A stretch of DNA of 64,000 nucleotides. Origin: Fallopia convolvulus. Lineage: Eukaryota; Streptophyta; Magnoliopsida; Caryophyllales; Polygonaceae. Below, one piece after another: positions 32,718 through 43,144 of this stretch. Numbering within the stretch: the first letter of the stretch is position 1; every line of letters starts with the position of its first letter. The notes beneath the pieces were generated by a model. The model was not told where the DNA came from, did not search any database, and saw only the letters and a list, made by a program, of their open reading frames with translations. The stretch is taken from positions 26,913,877-26,977,876 of the forward strand of contig OZ024719.1 of NCBI GenBank assembly GCA_964016875.1. The letters run 5' to 3'. The translations under genes were made by a program, and so were the position numbers.

Positions 32718-35327
32718 TCATGGTGGTTCTTGTATAGCAATGTTGGGGTCTTGAGGTACCCTTCTTGTAGCCTTACAGCCTCTGTGCGCTTGAGTTGCTA
32801 AATTAGGACCCTTTTCTTCTATCAGTACGCTCGATATCCCTGGATTGTCAGTGTAGTCCGAAAGCCAAGGTGGTTTGGACTTTTCTGTAATACCTATAGT
32901 AGGGCCTTGATTAAACTCTTGCACGTGGGACTCAGTGATAGGCAGATGTGGCTCAGTAGGGACTGTTGTGTCAAGTACGGGTTGAGTCAACTCTATTTGT
33001 GCTACTCCAACTGGGTCGTTGGCTTTTTGATCCAAGTTGAATTCCACCCGTTCTTCTCCTATATCAAAAGTGAGGAGTCCCTTCCGCACATCAACTCTAG
33101 CTCCTGTTGTGGCTAAGAATGGTCTCCCGAGAATTATGGGTACGTGAGGGTCTTCAGGCATATCAAGGACGATAAAATCATTCGGTATAAAGAATTTCCC
33201 GACTTGAATAGGATAGTCGTCCACCACTCCTGTAGCTTTGACACTTGACCCATCTGCCATGTACAAATTCATGTCTACTGGCTCTAGTGGTCCCATATTA
33301 GCTTTTGACCAGATGGAGAGCGGAACAAGACTAGCACTGGCACCTAGATCGTATAAAGCCTTGAACTTGTGATTGCCTATGCCGATTGTGATTGCAAACC
33401 TCCCGGGATCTCCTAGCTTTTCCGGTAAAGCTATCGATCTGACTTCATCCTGCAGCTCTGTAATAGACCTTTTCCTGCTAAGAATATCTTTCAAAAATTT
33501 TGTGTAAGCCGGCATTTCATTTAGGGCCTCAGCGAATGGGATGGAAATATTAATGCCCTTAAGAATCTTAACGAAACGCTTGAACTTACTCTCAGTAGAT
33601 TCCATAGATTTCTTAGTAGGAAATGGAAGAGATTTCACCATTCTCGGAACCAAGTTAGGCTCGAGAGGTGAGAGTACCAGGTCGACACTGGGGTCGATTG
33701 ATGTCCTCGGCGGGTCGTTACCGACCCTGATGGGGTCGTTAACTACCCTGGAATAGAGAGGAAGGCTCGGATTAGTAGACTTACCTGGGTTAGGGTCGTT
33801 AGATACCCTCGGAGCCTCGTTGTTCTGGTTTGTAGGCTCGGTATATGCTCTCGCTGGCTCGTTAACGAGTTGGTTAGCGAGGTCCTGTTCTTCCTTCTCT
33901 TCAGCTTGAATTCTCTCCGTTAGTGTCTTCCCACTTCTGAGGTGTACCGCTGCTATTTGGCCCCTAGGGTTCTCCTCGGGGTGGCCCGGGAGTTGCCCTT
34001 GTGGTCTTGGAATTCGTGCAGCTAGGTCCCCTAGTTGGGAATCAACACTCCTCTTCCAAATATCGAACTCTCCCCATCTTTTATCTTGTCGATTCAGTTT
34101 GGCTTGAACGTCATCAACTTTGTTGTTCACTCCGTTGATGCTCTCCTTTATCTCCTGAACCCATGATGGCGTCTCTTGATGGCCTGGAGGTCGATATGGT
34201 GCAGGTCGTCTATCTGGTGGGGGCCCTTCATAGTTTTGACTTGTATTCTTATTGCCCCTTGGTTGATAGTTGTTAGACCTGTCATTATAATTAGGCTGGT
34301 TCCTGTACGGTCCTCTCATATAGTTCATCTCAGCTATTGTCTCAACGGTTCTTACCTGTTCAATGTTAGTGCAAGCAGAAGTACTATGTGCAGAAGAACC
34401 ACACTCTTGACATGATTGAGAGGATTTTAGAAAACTTACCTGTTTTCTCAGACGGTTGACCTCATCTTGTAACAATTGATTTTTAACATCGGGGTCAACT
34501 TCATCTCGATTGGGTACGTAGAGACGTTTTTGAGTTTGTGGAGTCTGCTGGGTTCCATACATAGCATCGTAATTCGCCAGCTTATCCAACAGTTCCCACG
34601 CCTCTGTCGGGTTCATCTCTATAAAACCGCACGCAGTATGCTTGTTGATGCGGTTCTTGGTCTCTGCGTTGATACCCTGGAAAAAGATTTCTTGCAAAAC
34701 ATATAAAGGTTGCCCATGAGTAGGGCACTGTCTAAGCATCTCTTTAAATCTTTCCCATGTTTCAACAAATGTTTCATTAGGCAACTAGTGATAAGAGGTT
34801 ATACGTTTTCTTAACTCCGTTGTCTTGGCAGGAGGGAAAAACTTTGTAAGAAATTGATCATACAAAGCTTTCCAAGTCCTGATAGACTTAGAAGGTAGGC
34901 TCTCCAACCAGTTCAGGGCCTTTCCAGTAAGAGACCATCTAAAAGCTTTTAATAAAACATATTCTAACGAGACACCTTCAGCAGCTATGGTGTCACATAA
35001 ATCAAGAAAATTTCTAATATGCTCCATAGGGCACTCAGCCGGTTTCCCTTCAAACTGAGCCCGTTTAATTAAGGATATAAATTGAGACTTGATCTCAAAA
35101 GGTTTCTCTATCGCTGGAAGCACAATAGGAGATTCTGGCACCCTCAGTTCCGGATGCATGTATTGCTTGGCATTCCTTGGATAGGCATCTAGCTCTTCTT
35201 GTAATCGAGCCTTGTCAGCTCGTTGACGCTCAGCTTCTGCGTCTGCGCCGTCCTTCTCGGCTTTCAGTGCCTCCAACTGGGTCCGGAGGATCTCTAACTC
35301 GCGAGCCATCTCTTCTGATGTGGTCAT
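32718..35327 (-). pseudogene. Athila-like gag-protease with one amber stop
   Basis: The frame opens at ATG 35327 and ends at 32718. It is interrupted only by TAG at 34785-34787, after about 180 codons. The first part has a coiled-coil-like N-terminus rich in Glu/Lys/Ala and the Athila gag core FEIKSQFISLIKRAQFEG...NFLDLC. After the stop come WERFKEMLRQCP and a CCHC zinc knuckle (CQECGSSAHSTSAC, residues ~125-138 of the second part). A hydrophilic linker with VNDP/VNEP repeats follows, then the Athila signature IPFAEALNEMPAYTKFLKDI. The retropepsin domain has active site YDLGAS (~480) and the ILGRPFLAT flap-end region (~550-560). Gag packages RNA and the protease would mature it. No reverse transcriptase follows the protease. 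Confidence 0.88.
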
Positions 35328-35354
35328 GGCTCGGTTTTCAAACTGAAGCCTTCT

Positions 35355-35372
35355 TCCCCGGCAACGACGCCA
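35355..35372 (-). other. Athila-like primer binding site (tRNA-Asp type)
   Basis: The minus strand reads TGGCGTCGTTGCCGGGGA three bases after the 5' LTR. This is complementary, with one mismatch, to the 3' end of plant tRNA-Asp, whose complement starts TGGCGCCGTTGCCGGGGA. Confidence 0.8.
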
Positions 35373-35375
35373 ATT

Positions 35376-36860
35376 TGTTGATAGGGTTTCTCGGCCAACA
35401 AATAAATTTGTAAGTCAAGACCCCGCTGAGTATAGCGAAGTCAGGATCGTTCCACAGGAAGCAAGGTTGTTCGTCTATCAATCTACCAAAAATCAAACAA
35501 AAACAATAAAAACACTCACGAGCAGCCTCGTTAACGACGTTGTCAGGGTCGTTAACGAACCACCGAACACAAAACACTTCAAATAACGACCTAACTAAAA
35601 TCTAATTAAATTCGGTACCAAGGCAAGCACTCAGCAACGAAAATTCACTAGAAATAATTCAAATAAAACAAAGATCTAGGACAAGGGACACCACAACATA
35701 GCCAAGCATAAAAACTCGTAAGAAGAAAAGATCATGCCTTTAAACAGATAGAGTCATCAACTTTCGTTGACTTAGCAAGTAAACTAATAAACTTTCGCGT
35801 CTTAATTCACTTAATTGCTTGTTTTGGATCTAAAGCTTGAAACTTTCGTTTTCAAACAATATCAACCTTCAAGTTACTAACTTCCTCTTTCAATTCAGTT
35901 AAAAACTCAAATTACCTCCACTTTCGCTTCGGTATAAGCACAACAAACAATTCTCAATTAAAGATAAAAGGCATTCACAACTCAATCTTACTCATCAAAC
36001 ATGCTCAACTATGCCGGGCTTAACCCCGACCCTAGAAAAGGAAACTACTCACTAATCATAACTAAGAAACTAAAAACTTCAATCAAAAGAAACATTGAAA
36101 CAAAACTCAAAATTCGAATTAATAAGAAAATATTGTCTTACAGAGATTCAGAAGAAACCGAAAAACATCAAAATACCGAACCACAATCACGACCAACGAA
36201 CCCGGTGACTGTCGTCTACCGAGCCTCGGCGGTCCTCTTCCGATCCGACTTTCTCTCTCTCTCGGCACTTCCAAAAATCTCCCCCTAAAAATTCTCTCTA
36301 AAAAGCCTCTCCTTTCTATGCTACATAGAAGGGTATTTATACTAAAACGCTAAAAACTAAAAAGGCTAAAAGATATAAACTTTCCTAAAAAGATAGAAAC
36401 AATCCCTAAAAGATAGAAATAAAATCTAAAAGATATTAAGACCTAAAATACATATTCTAACAACCCCAAAAGATTCTAAGAAGATACTCAACCGACACGG
36501 AAATAAATTTCCGCTCAGGATCAGTGAATTATAAAATAAATATACCAAATCTTCTTCTTCGTGGCCTCGTTAACGAGCCTTCACAGCCTCGTTAACGAGC
36601 CTGGGCTTTGTTTTCTTCCACACTTCCTCTTGCGATCTCGAGCTTTGACTTCTTCAATCTTGCACTCCTCCGTCTCTCGCTGTAATGCTCCAAATTCAAC
36701 TCCATTTAGCTCCTTTCCGCGCTAAAACCTACAAAATTCACAAAATAGCGTAGATTCCACTCTTTTCACAGAAATATGCAAAACTATCTAAAAACACTCA
36801 AAACTAAACCTAATAAGCAAAGAAAACCTACTAAAAACTATACTAAAAATGCGAACATCA
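35376..36860 (-). repeat. Athila-like 5' LTR (right copy)
   Basis: It is 1485 bp with the same termini as the left copy. It keeps four exact TCGTTAACGA palindromes (35528, 35549, 36567, 36589). It lacks a ~21-bp ACTAAACCTA-type repeat unit present in the left copy near 28060. Confidence 0.93.
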
Positions 36861-36865
36861 AACAA

Positions 36866-38651
36866 CCACTTGTAGCTCATATTTGACTAACATTACAAGA
36901 TACCCAATACCTCTTGTCATTAAATTTGGATAACACACTTAAACTATCACCCTGGTAATGCCTCCTTCAGTAATCTCTTTTAGGGATATCATTAATCTTC
37001 CAAGTCGTGATCTCGAATAGCTTGAGCCATCCTATCATCTTATGCTTCAAATTTTTCTTATGATGACATTCTTTAGTCAATGTTCGGCTATCCAAACTTA
37101 GCATATACCGAATTCGATCGTTTCCAATCCCCTGGGTTTGGTCCCTTGAACCCGGTCTTGATTCTTCTCGCATGACTCCTATAACTTTATCTCTCCAACT
37201 ACATAGGCGATTACTCAACCTTTTCCCTCGTGATACACCTCGTATGGGTTTGAGGCGTTTATTAAAATTTGCATATCTCTCACGATCTTGTGATATAGTC
37301 AGTTTGAGTATACAAGTTATCCAATCCTTCAACCCGTCACACTCTTTTGGTAACCTACCTTCCAAGCGGTTTTCTTAATTGCACTTGATCTAGTCAATGG
37401 TGGTTTTTAGACTAGAAGTCTTCCTTATACCCTACCAAAAGTTTAATTTTTAACTCCATATGTTTTGTGATGTATTCATGTTTCAAAAGGTAATTCTACT
37501 ATGTTATGACATTGATTCTCTCTAGATCAATCCTTATTTTCACTATTTGAGTCACCTATTCACCAAATGTTCCTCGTTTTTTCAAAAACGTACTCCATGA
37601 GCCTTACACACTACTGGTATTGGCGAAAACTAAATGCAATCTCCAAGAAGAAAGCCTGCTTTTCTAAGTCCGTTAGTAGACAAAGATATCATTGATAAAG
37701 ACCCCTACATTTGATCCAATTACTCGATGAAGGTCCTTGCCTAATAACTTTTCACACCCTACTTGCCATTGGTTCACTTCACATCATTCTTTACACCATT
37801 CACAATGCTCATATCACATGTAGTTATATTTTGGACATCTTTTAAAGTCTTCAACTAAAACGAACTCGTCCTTTAACCAACTCTAGAGATTTGCCAAACT
37901 TCACTATGGTCAATCCACTCGACCAATGTTTTATGACAACCGATTCTTAATCCTAATGTCAAGCTCAACTTCTTGCGAACCAAACCGAACCTTCCCTGAA
38001 GGTGGACTCAATGCCTATAATCCTTGACCTCATCCCACCACTCCCTTCTCTTATAATCGAACTCCAAGTAAGTGAGATCAATTGTGGATCACTACTTGCC
38101 CTTCCTATCCTCCACTTTATACTCCAAGGTAAACTTCTTAAGTCGTTCAGCTCTTCCTAAAGCGAGAAATATCCTTTCTTTGGCCCCCATTCCTAGCTAG
38201 ATTTCGACCATCTCCAACTCTTATAACTTGGATGCTTAGGTAAGATTCGCTCCAATTTGCTCCATTTTCTTCAATGTCGACCACTTGTACCTTCTCTTAT
38301 ACTAGATTCTACTACTCGATCACTTAACGGACCAGGATTACGCAACCGCTATAAGACCATTAGGCCAAACACTCATACTATGCTTGTTGCTTCTTGACAC
38401 TCCCCTACTAATTCTAATAGTACGAATGAGATTAGCTTTTGTCAACTTACGCTTAAAATTACAAGGTTAAAAGTACTAAAAACCGGAGGTCCTTCAACTG
38501 ACGGTCGCGGAGTCGCGACGTGTCATCTACGCTCTTATATGCAACATGCCTACCCCAGTTAACACATTTTGAAAACATCGGCCGGTATTGGTTTTAAGTT
38601 GGACCTCGGGTACACTCGTTGGTCAGTTCCTTGTGCCCTGTTGTCAACCTC
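36866..38651 (-). pseudogene. Tekay-like 5' internal part, decayed gag-pol
   Basis: A VGVFINDIFVY reading near 37680-37725 (minus) resembles the reverse transcriptase catalytic VFIDDILVYS block, with Asn replacing the first Asp. The open frame at 36967-37365 (132 codons) matches nothing I recognise. A segment near 38190-38260 equals the plus-strand copy around 10180-10240. The whole is too short and too broken to be a working gag-pol. Confidence 0.5.
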
Positions 38652-38663
38652 GCTTTGATACCA
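38652..38663 (-). other. Tekay-like primer binding site (tRNA-Met type)
   Basis: The minus strand reads TGGTATCAAAGC three bases after the remnant LTR end TGTAAC. Initiator-Met PBS is TGGTATCAGAGC, so one base differs. Confidence 0.8.
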
Positions 38664-38666
38664 ATT

Positions 38667-38848
38667 TGTAACTGAATTGTTGATATTATAAGCAAGGGTG
38701 TAAAAAGGGTGAAAAGTAATTTTATATGGACCCCACTTACTTATATTTTGGTAGATAACTTAGCTTATTTGAAATAAGGTGGGGGATGCTGATTATTTTT
38801 TCAGCAGATAAGTATCAGAAATAAATACCTTATTTCAAATAAGCAAGT
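38667..38848. other. Flank-derived patch inside the Tekay-like 5' LTR end
   Basis: After the PBS come only six LTR bases (TGTAAC, 38667-38672), then 176 bp starting TGAATTGTTGATATTATAAG, and then the complete LTR start TGTAACACC at 38849. The 176 bp match 22841-23016, the MITE sequence outside the left LTR, with a single difference (GATAGC against GATAAC). The duplicate even includes the CAAGT target site. DNA from outside one end of the element has been copied into its other LTR junction. Confidence 0.88.
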
Positions 38849-41169
38849 TGTAACACCTCGACTTCCGACGAGGCGCTACTAAGAAATAGACCTTACAAGG
38901 TACTATTAATTAGGTTGACAACTACACTGTAGGACCTTACAACGCGGGCACGACGAGAAAAACATAATAAAACATCCAACCTTTTATTTAATAAAACTTA
39001 GAAAATGTAATCATGCATGAATCCCCGAAAGTCATAAATATTCAAATACGACACAACGCATACTGAAACTGAACTAAACAACCAAAATAATAAATAAAAC
39101 ATACTGCTAACTTCATCTTATCAATAATAAAACCAACAACCTAACTATCATAAATGAACTAGTGTAAAACCAATCCCACTATGACACGCGCTCTTTACCG
39201 CTCCGGCCCGCCATCTGGCCTCGGTTCCTGCACGGCTCCCTGGTTCATACCTGGAACTGAAATATATTCCCCGAAGGGTCAACGTCTAATCTACCAAGCT
39301 AGAGAGAATACAGAAATTGTAGAACGGTTTGAAATCATTTCTAGAGTCAGCATACAAATCCGCAATCGCAATCATAACTCTAAAGGCTAATACCAAAATT
39401 AGTTATATCAGTCACACAAAGCCACATACGCATTCACAATCATCATCTCATACCATGCAATTCCTCCTTTTTCCACAATCCGACTTCGAAGGCGCTCATC
39501 ATCGCGCCGAGTGCAGAGGCAGGCTCTCTCACTCCACTTCACAATCTCCCTTCTAACCCCTGGCTAAGCCTCCACTGGAGCACTTGCCAAAAATACACAT
39601 ATAATAATTTCTATTTTGAAGGGGCACGATTTCCCAGTCACACGGGTCAACGTAGCCAACTCTTCCTCAACACCAACTACGATGGGCCGTGTCGGAAACG
39701 GTACCAACACAGAGAAAACGTTCTAAAAATATCCTTCCGATAAAACACGTTCAAACCATTTTACACACACAACAATACAAGAAAGTTCAAAATAGTTTTT
39801 AAAGGCATTCGGGACTAGTTCCCAAAACCCGTCCTACAATATCGATACGCAATCTAACAAGAGAGAAAAGAACCGAGCAAGTCGAAAAACGACTTACCTT
39901 AAATGAAGAATCTTTGAGGCAATGAATAACTAGGAGTCCAAGCCAGAGTGTTTCCTAATATAAAAATGAGGATAATTATTATTCGAATTACAAGACTCTA
40001 AATTGCCCATAATTAATTAGAACCCCACTAATTCACCACCAATCTAAGAACCTAACTTAATTAACTCCAACCAACAGAACACTAGTCCTAGCCATAACCG
40101 TATATAACTAGTCTAATGAATAAGTACTAACACTCAACTTAATTAATTACTTTACTTGCTTATTCCAGGATGTAAACTTGAACGAATTCCGAGCTTGCCT
40201 TACTTAAACAATGACCACCATTAGCAATTAGCTAAGAAGACACAACCTCCCTTTAAGCCAAATTAACCGCACCTAATCGAACACTCCTGCAGATCACAAC
40301 TTAACTAGAGTTTTAACTAGCCAAACACCAATCCACTAGAGTTTCAACCATTAAGCCTAAACCACCAAGATCACCCCCAAATTGTTCGATCAACACCCAC
40401 ATAAAAAAACAATATATCTACATGTTGATCAGCTTAACACATTAAACCCCAAGACTCACACTTCTGTCTAAAATTTCCAAACCACAAAACCGATCAGAAA
40501 CCCCACCCTTTAACCTTCGATCGATCCATCAATACTCCACCTAGAACAGACTCATAACAAAAAGTGAAGAAATACAAAGGAAAGGGATTGAACATCGACT
40601 CACGATGAAGTTGATAGTCGGTAGTTGGTTCTGCCAATCTCCGGGGACAAGCACGACGGACGATCTACTGCGATAAACGATAATGTAATGCGACCCTCTA
40701 TCCCACGATGACACTCCTACAACGGCAACCCGATGACTCAAAGACGAACATAAATCGGTAGTGTGCGTCGACAACGACGAGAGTGTGGGAGATCGAACGA
40801 ACCGAATGGTGAGCGGGGAAAAACAACGAGGAAAGTGGCGGCGGATTGAATTGGTGTAGAAATAAATTAATGCTGCTAGGTTTTAATTAGATAGGGGTTT
40901 TAAAAAAAGGCGATAGAATTTTGATTAATTAATCAAACATAACTAGATAAGATCTAGTTAGTTTTGGAGAGAAAAAAAAAAGAAAAAAATAGCTAACACA
41001 GAGATTATCTAACAATTAGACATGCATTTTAAAAGATTGTTAAAGAGGGTTATAAATAATAAATATTCCTTCCCGTAAGATTACTTGTGGGTCAAGACAT
41101 CTCAACTATCTGCAAAACAAGAAAATCATTTTTCCGACCTAGAAGGAAAAACGAAACCCGGATATTACA
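38849..41169 (-). repeat. Tekay-like 5' LTR (right copy)
   Basis: It is near-identical to 23017-25336 and followed by the duplicated CAAGT at 41170-41174. Confidence 0.92.
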
Positions 41170-41192
41170 CAAGTGTTGTCGAACATGTACAA

Positions 41193-41619
41193 CGATGCTT
41201 ATTTTCTTAGAACGGGGCCTCAGTCATGACTTATTTCTTCTAACAAGAAAGGAAGTAATGATATAAGAGGATTTAAGATCCTAAGTTGGTAGATAAGTAA
41301 ACTTAGCATAGCGGAAAAGGGAGTGTGTGTTTGTTTGGAAAATGCAAGAGGTCATGGTTTCGACGAGTCCCACCTCTCGCATTTTTATTTTTGGAGCATT
41401 CTCCTTATTTTTATTTAGAATTTAATTTAAATGTGAAATTAAATTGAAATATTTTTTATCCTTAATTAATTAAATTTTTATTTGTCATTATGCTATACTT
41501 TTTATAAATTTTAATATTGTACTATGAAAGATCTTATAATTAATAAACTCTCTACTTTAGAGAAAAACTTAATTAATTAAAATAATCGTTTCTTTTATAT
41601 AAAAATAGCGGCTATTACA
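41193..41619 (-). repeat. First ~430 bp of the outer solo LTR
   Basis: On the minus strand it opens TGTAATAGCCGCTATTTTTA, like TGTAATATCCGCTATTTTTA at 54328. It shares the GAGGTGGGACTCGTCGAAAC...GACCTC tRNA-like block. This is the piece missing from 19318-22690. Confidence 0.8.
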
Positions 41620-41827
41620 CATAGTGTGCGGATCCTAAACCCGCCCATAATTTAGGGAAAACCCGGTTCGATTGTGCGGTACCGTGACCCTCACATAGAT
41701 TCGTGGGAAATATAGAGCTTTTCTTGTGCGGGTCTCAAATCCGCACAAATTAGGTCTTTTCTTGTGCGGGTCCACCGCCAGCTTCGTCTTCTTCATAATC
41801 AATTCCAAAGCGAGAGAGAACGAGAAC

Positions 41828-42205
41828 ATGGAAGAAATGGACGAAAGAATGAGAGATAACGAGGGTGAAATGGTGACAGGTGGCGGTGGGCCGACTATGT
41901 CGGCGTGTTCCGGACCAGGCCAATCATCGGCGGATCCCGGTACCGCCCAGGTAGACGGAGCGGAGGAGGGAGTGGGGTCGAGCGGTGGTGCAGCGGTGGG
42001 ATTAGGGAGTGTGGTGGGCAGTGGTGCGGCAGTGGGAGGAGCACCGATTGTGGCCTCGGCGGATCCGATGGTGGGAGAGGAGGCGGCAGTGGAGAGTAGC
42101 ACGACGTCGGTGGAGATGGAGGTGGGACTGGGGCCAAGCGGGTCGACAACGAGGGAGGATGCAGATTCGAGTCATATAGTGCGTCACAAGAGACCGACTA
42201 CTGAT
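41828..42205 (+). pseudogene. PMD gene copy A, exon 1
   Basis: ATG at 41828 opens a frame rich in Gly, Ala, Ser, Val and acidic residues (MEEMDERMRDNEGEMVTGGG...). It runs to a GT donor at 42206 (CTGAT/GTATTTTTTAAAAT). The same exon with the same donor occurs at 52943-53531. The low-complexity N-terminus carries no known domain. Placement in one gene with the downstream PMD exons is inferred from the matching layout of both copies. Confidence 0.6.
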
Positions 42206-42626
42206 GTATTTTTTAAAATATATTTTAAATTTATCGCATATTTAGATTTATATTGATAGTTTATTTATTATTTAAGGAAATCATGTGAAATATATTTTAT
42301 TTAGTGAAATGTATACCAAATGCATATTAAATTCGTAATTTATTAGAAATTGTACTTTATGTTATAAAATGTTATTAATTACAAATCATACCTTATACAT
42401 CTTGATAGATATTATATAATATAGTTTCTTAGATTAAAAATCATAATATAGAAATTAAAAATCGCACCTTAGAAATAATATATTTACTGATTAGAAATAA
42501 TATTGATTATAGTAACAATCTTAAATAGATATAAGAAAAAATACGATTACTTTGAGTGAAATTAAATAAATAATGGAAAATTATTAAATAATTAATAATA
42601 TATTAAATAACAGGATGTAATAGCAC

Positions 42627-43082
42627 TAGAGCTGTCAAAACTTGACTGAACCCGCTAATCCGACCCGAACCGCCCGATAATTTTAGGGTCAAGACCCGAA
42701 AATTTGAACCCGAAACCCGAAATCAACCGAACCCGATATAACCCGAAACCCGTTGGGTTGACACCGAAAACCCGTTGGGTTGACCGATTTGGTATATTTA
42801 CAGAATTTTTTAAATTTATTTTGAAAATTTTAATATATTTTATTATTAAAATAAATGAAAATAATATATTATAATTAAAAATTATTATTTAATTAAAAAT
42901 TAACTTTAATAATCATAAAAAAAAAAGATATTTTAGACCCGCTGGTCAACCCGAACCGACCGAAAACCCGCTACGACCCGACCCGATTGACCTATGACTC
43001 ATAACGAAACCGAACCCGATTTAACCCGAACCCGAAATGACCGAACCCGAACCCGCCCGACCCGACCCGATTGACAGGTCTA
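42627..43082. mobile_element. hAT MITE, copy 2, with perfect TSD, in PMD intron 1
   Basis: The termini are TAGAGCTGTCAA and TTGACAGGTCTA. The 8-bp duplication AATAGCAC is at 42619-42626 and 43083-43090, with no mismatch. CCCGAACCC/GGGTTCGGG-type subterminal repeats fill both sides. The homologous intron at 53532-54041 lacks it, so it arrived after the two PMD copies separated. Confidence 0.93.
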
Positions 43083-43144
43083 AATAGCACATATATGACA
43101 GTCTACACCTGACAGTAGACGCTTAGATACGTAGGTAGTCACAG

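Larger units (their letters stand above)
26625..36860 (-). mobile_element. Athila-like LTR retrotransposon lacking pol
   Basis: The element is 10,236 bp, flanked by AACAA (26620-26624 and 36861-36865). On the minus strand the order is 5' LTR, tRNA-Asp-type PBS, gag-protease, non-coding spacer, Athila third ORF, 3' untranslated DNA, PPT and 3' LTR. There is no sign of reverse transcriptase, RNase H or integrase. The copy would therefore need enzymes from another element. The LTRs show about 23 substitutions and one 21-bp deletion by eye. The element is peppered with the palindrome TCGTTAACGA. Confidence 0.92.
23017..41169 (-). mobile_element. Tekay/Del-like gypsy element with internal deletion
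   Basis: LTRs of 2.32 kb lie at 23017-25336 and 38849-41169. The target duplication CAAGT is at 23012-23016 and 41170-41174. The minus-strand LTR starts TGTAATATCCGGGTTT and ends GAGGTGTTACA. A PPT (CTTAAGGGGGGTAATA, minus) is next to the 3' LTR and a Met-tRNA-like PBS lies at 38652-38663. Excluding the Athila-like insertion (26625-36860), only about 3.1 kb of internal sequence remains, so most of gag-pol is missing or unrecognisable. The LTR pair shows about 20 substitutions by eye. The right LTR boundary is abnormal, as described under the patch at 38667-38848. Confidence 0.88.
19318..41619 (-). mobile_element. Solo LTR (minus) interrupted by nested insertions
   Basis: The outer LTR ends are TGCAACACCCCTATTTTG at 19318 and AAAAATAGCGGCTATTACA ending at 41619. 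On the minus strand it runs from TGTAATAGCC to GGGGTGTTGCA. The flanks are CATAG at 19313-19317 and CATAG at 41620-41624, a perfect 5-bp duplication. It is homologous to the solo LTR at 54328-58040: shared start TGTAATA(T/G)CCGCTATTTTT, shared end block around GGCGGTAA...AAATAGGGGTGTT, and a shared GAGGTGGGA...GACCTC block. Its LTR halves are 19318-22690 and about 41193-41619. Between them lies a MITE, inside which sits a Tekay-like element, inside which sits an Athila-like element. Confidence 0.85.

Noticed and set aside
36001..36288. Open frame repeated in both Athila-like LTRs (MLNYAGLNPDPRKGNYS...)
   Set aside because: It occurs twice only because the LTR is duplicated. The two copies differ in length after an indel, and it runs antisense to the element.
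40541..40774. Frame repeated at 24709-24942 and 40541-40774
   Set aside because: It is LTR sequence of the Tekay-like element. It lies in the transcribed leader and has no domain.
22840..41170. Simple 2.5-kb segmental duplication
   Set aside because: The repeats have LTR termini, a PPT, a PBS and a shared 5-bp target duplication, so they are an LTR pair. Only the extra 176 bp needs another explanation.
41895..42187. Several long proline/serine-rich frames opposite PMD exon 1
   Set aside because: They are antisense shadows of a GC-rich low-complexity exon. The sense frame has the ATG, the donor and a counterpart in copy B.
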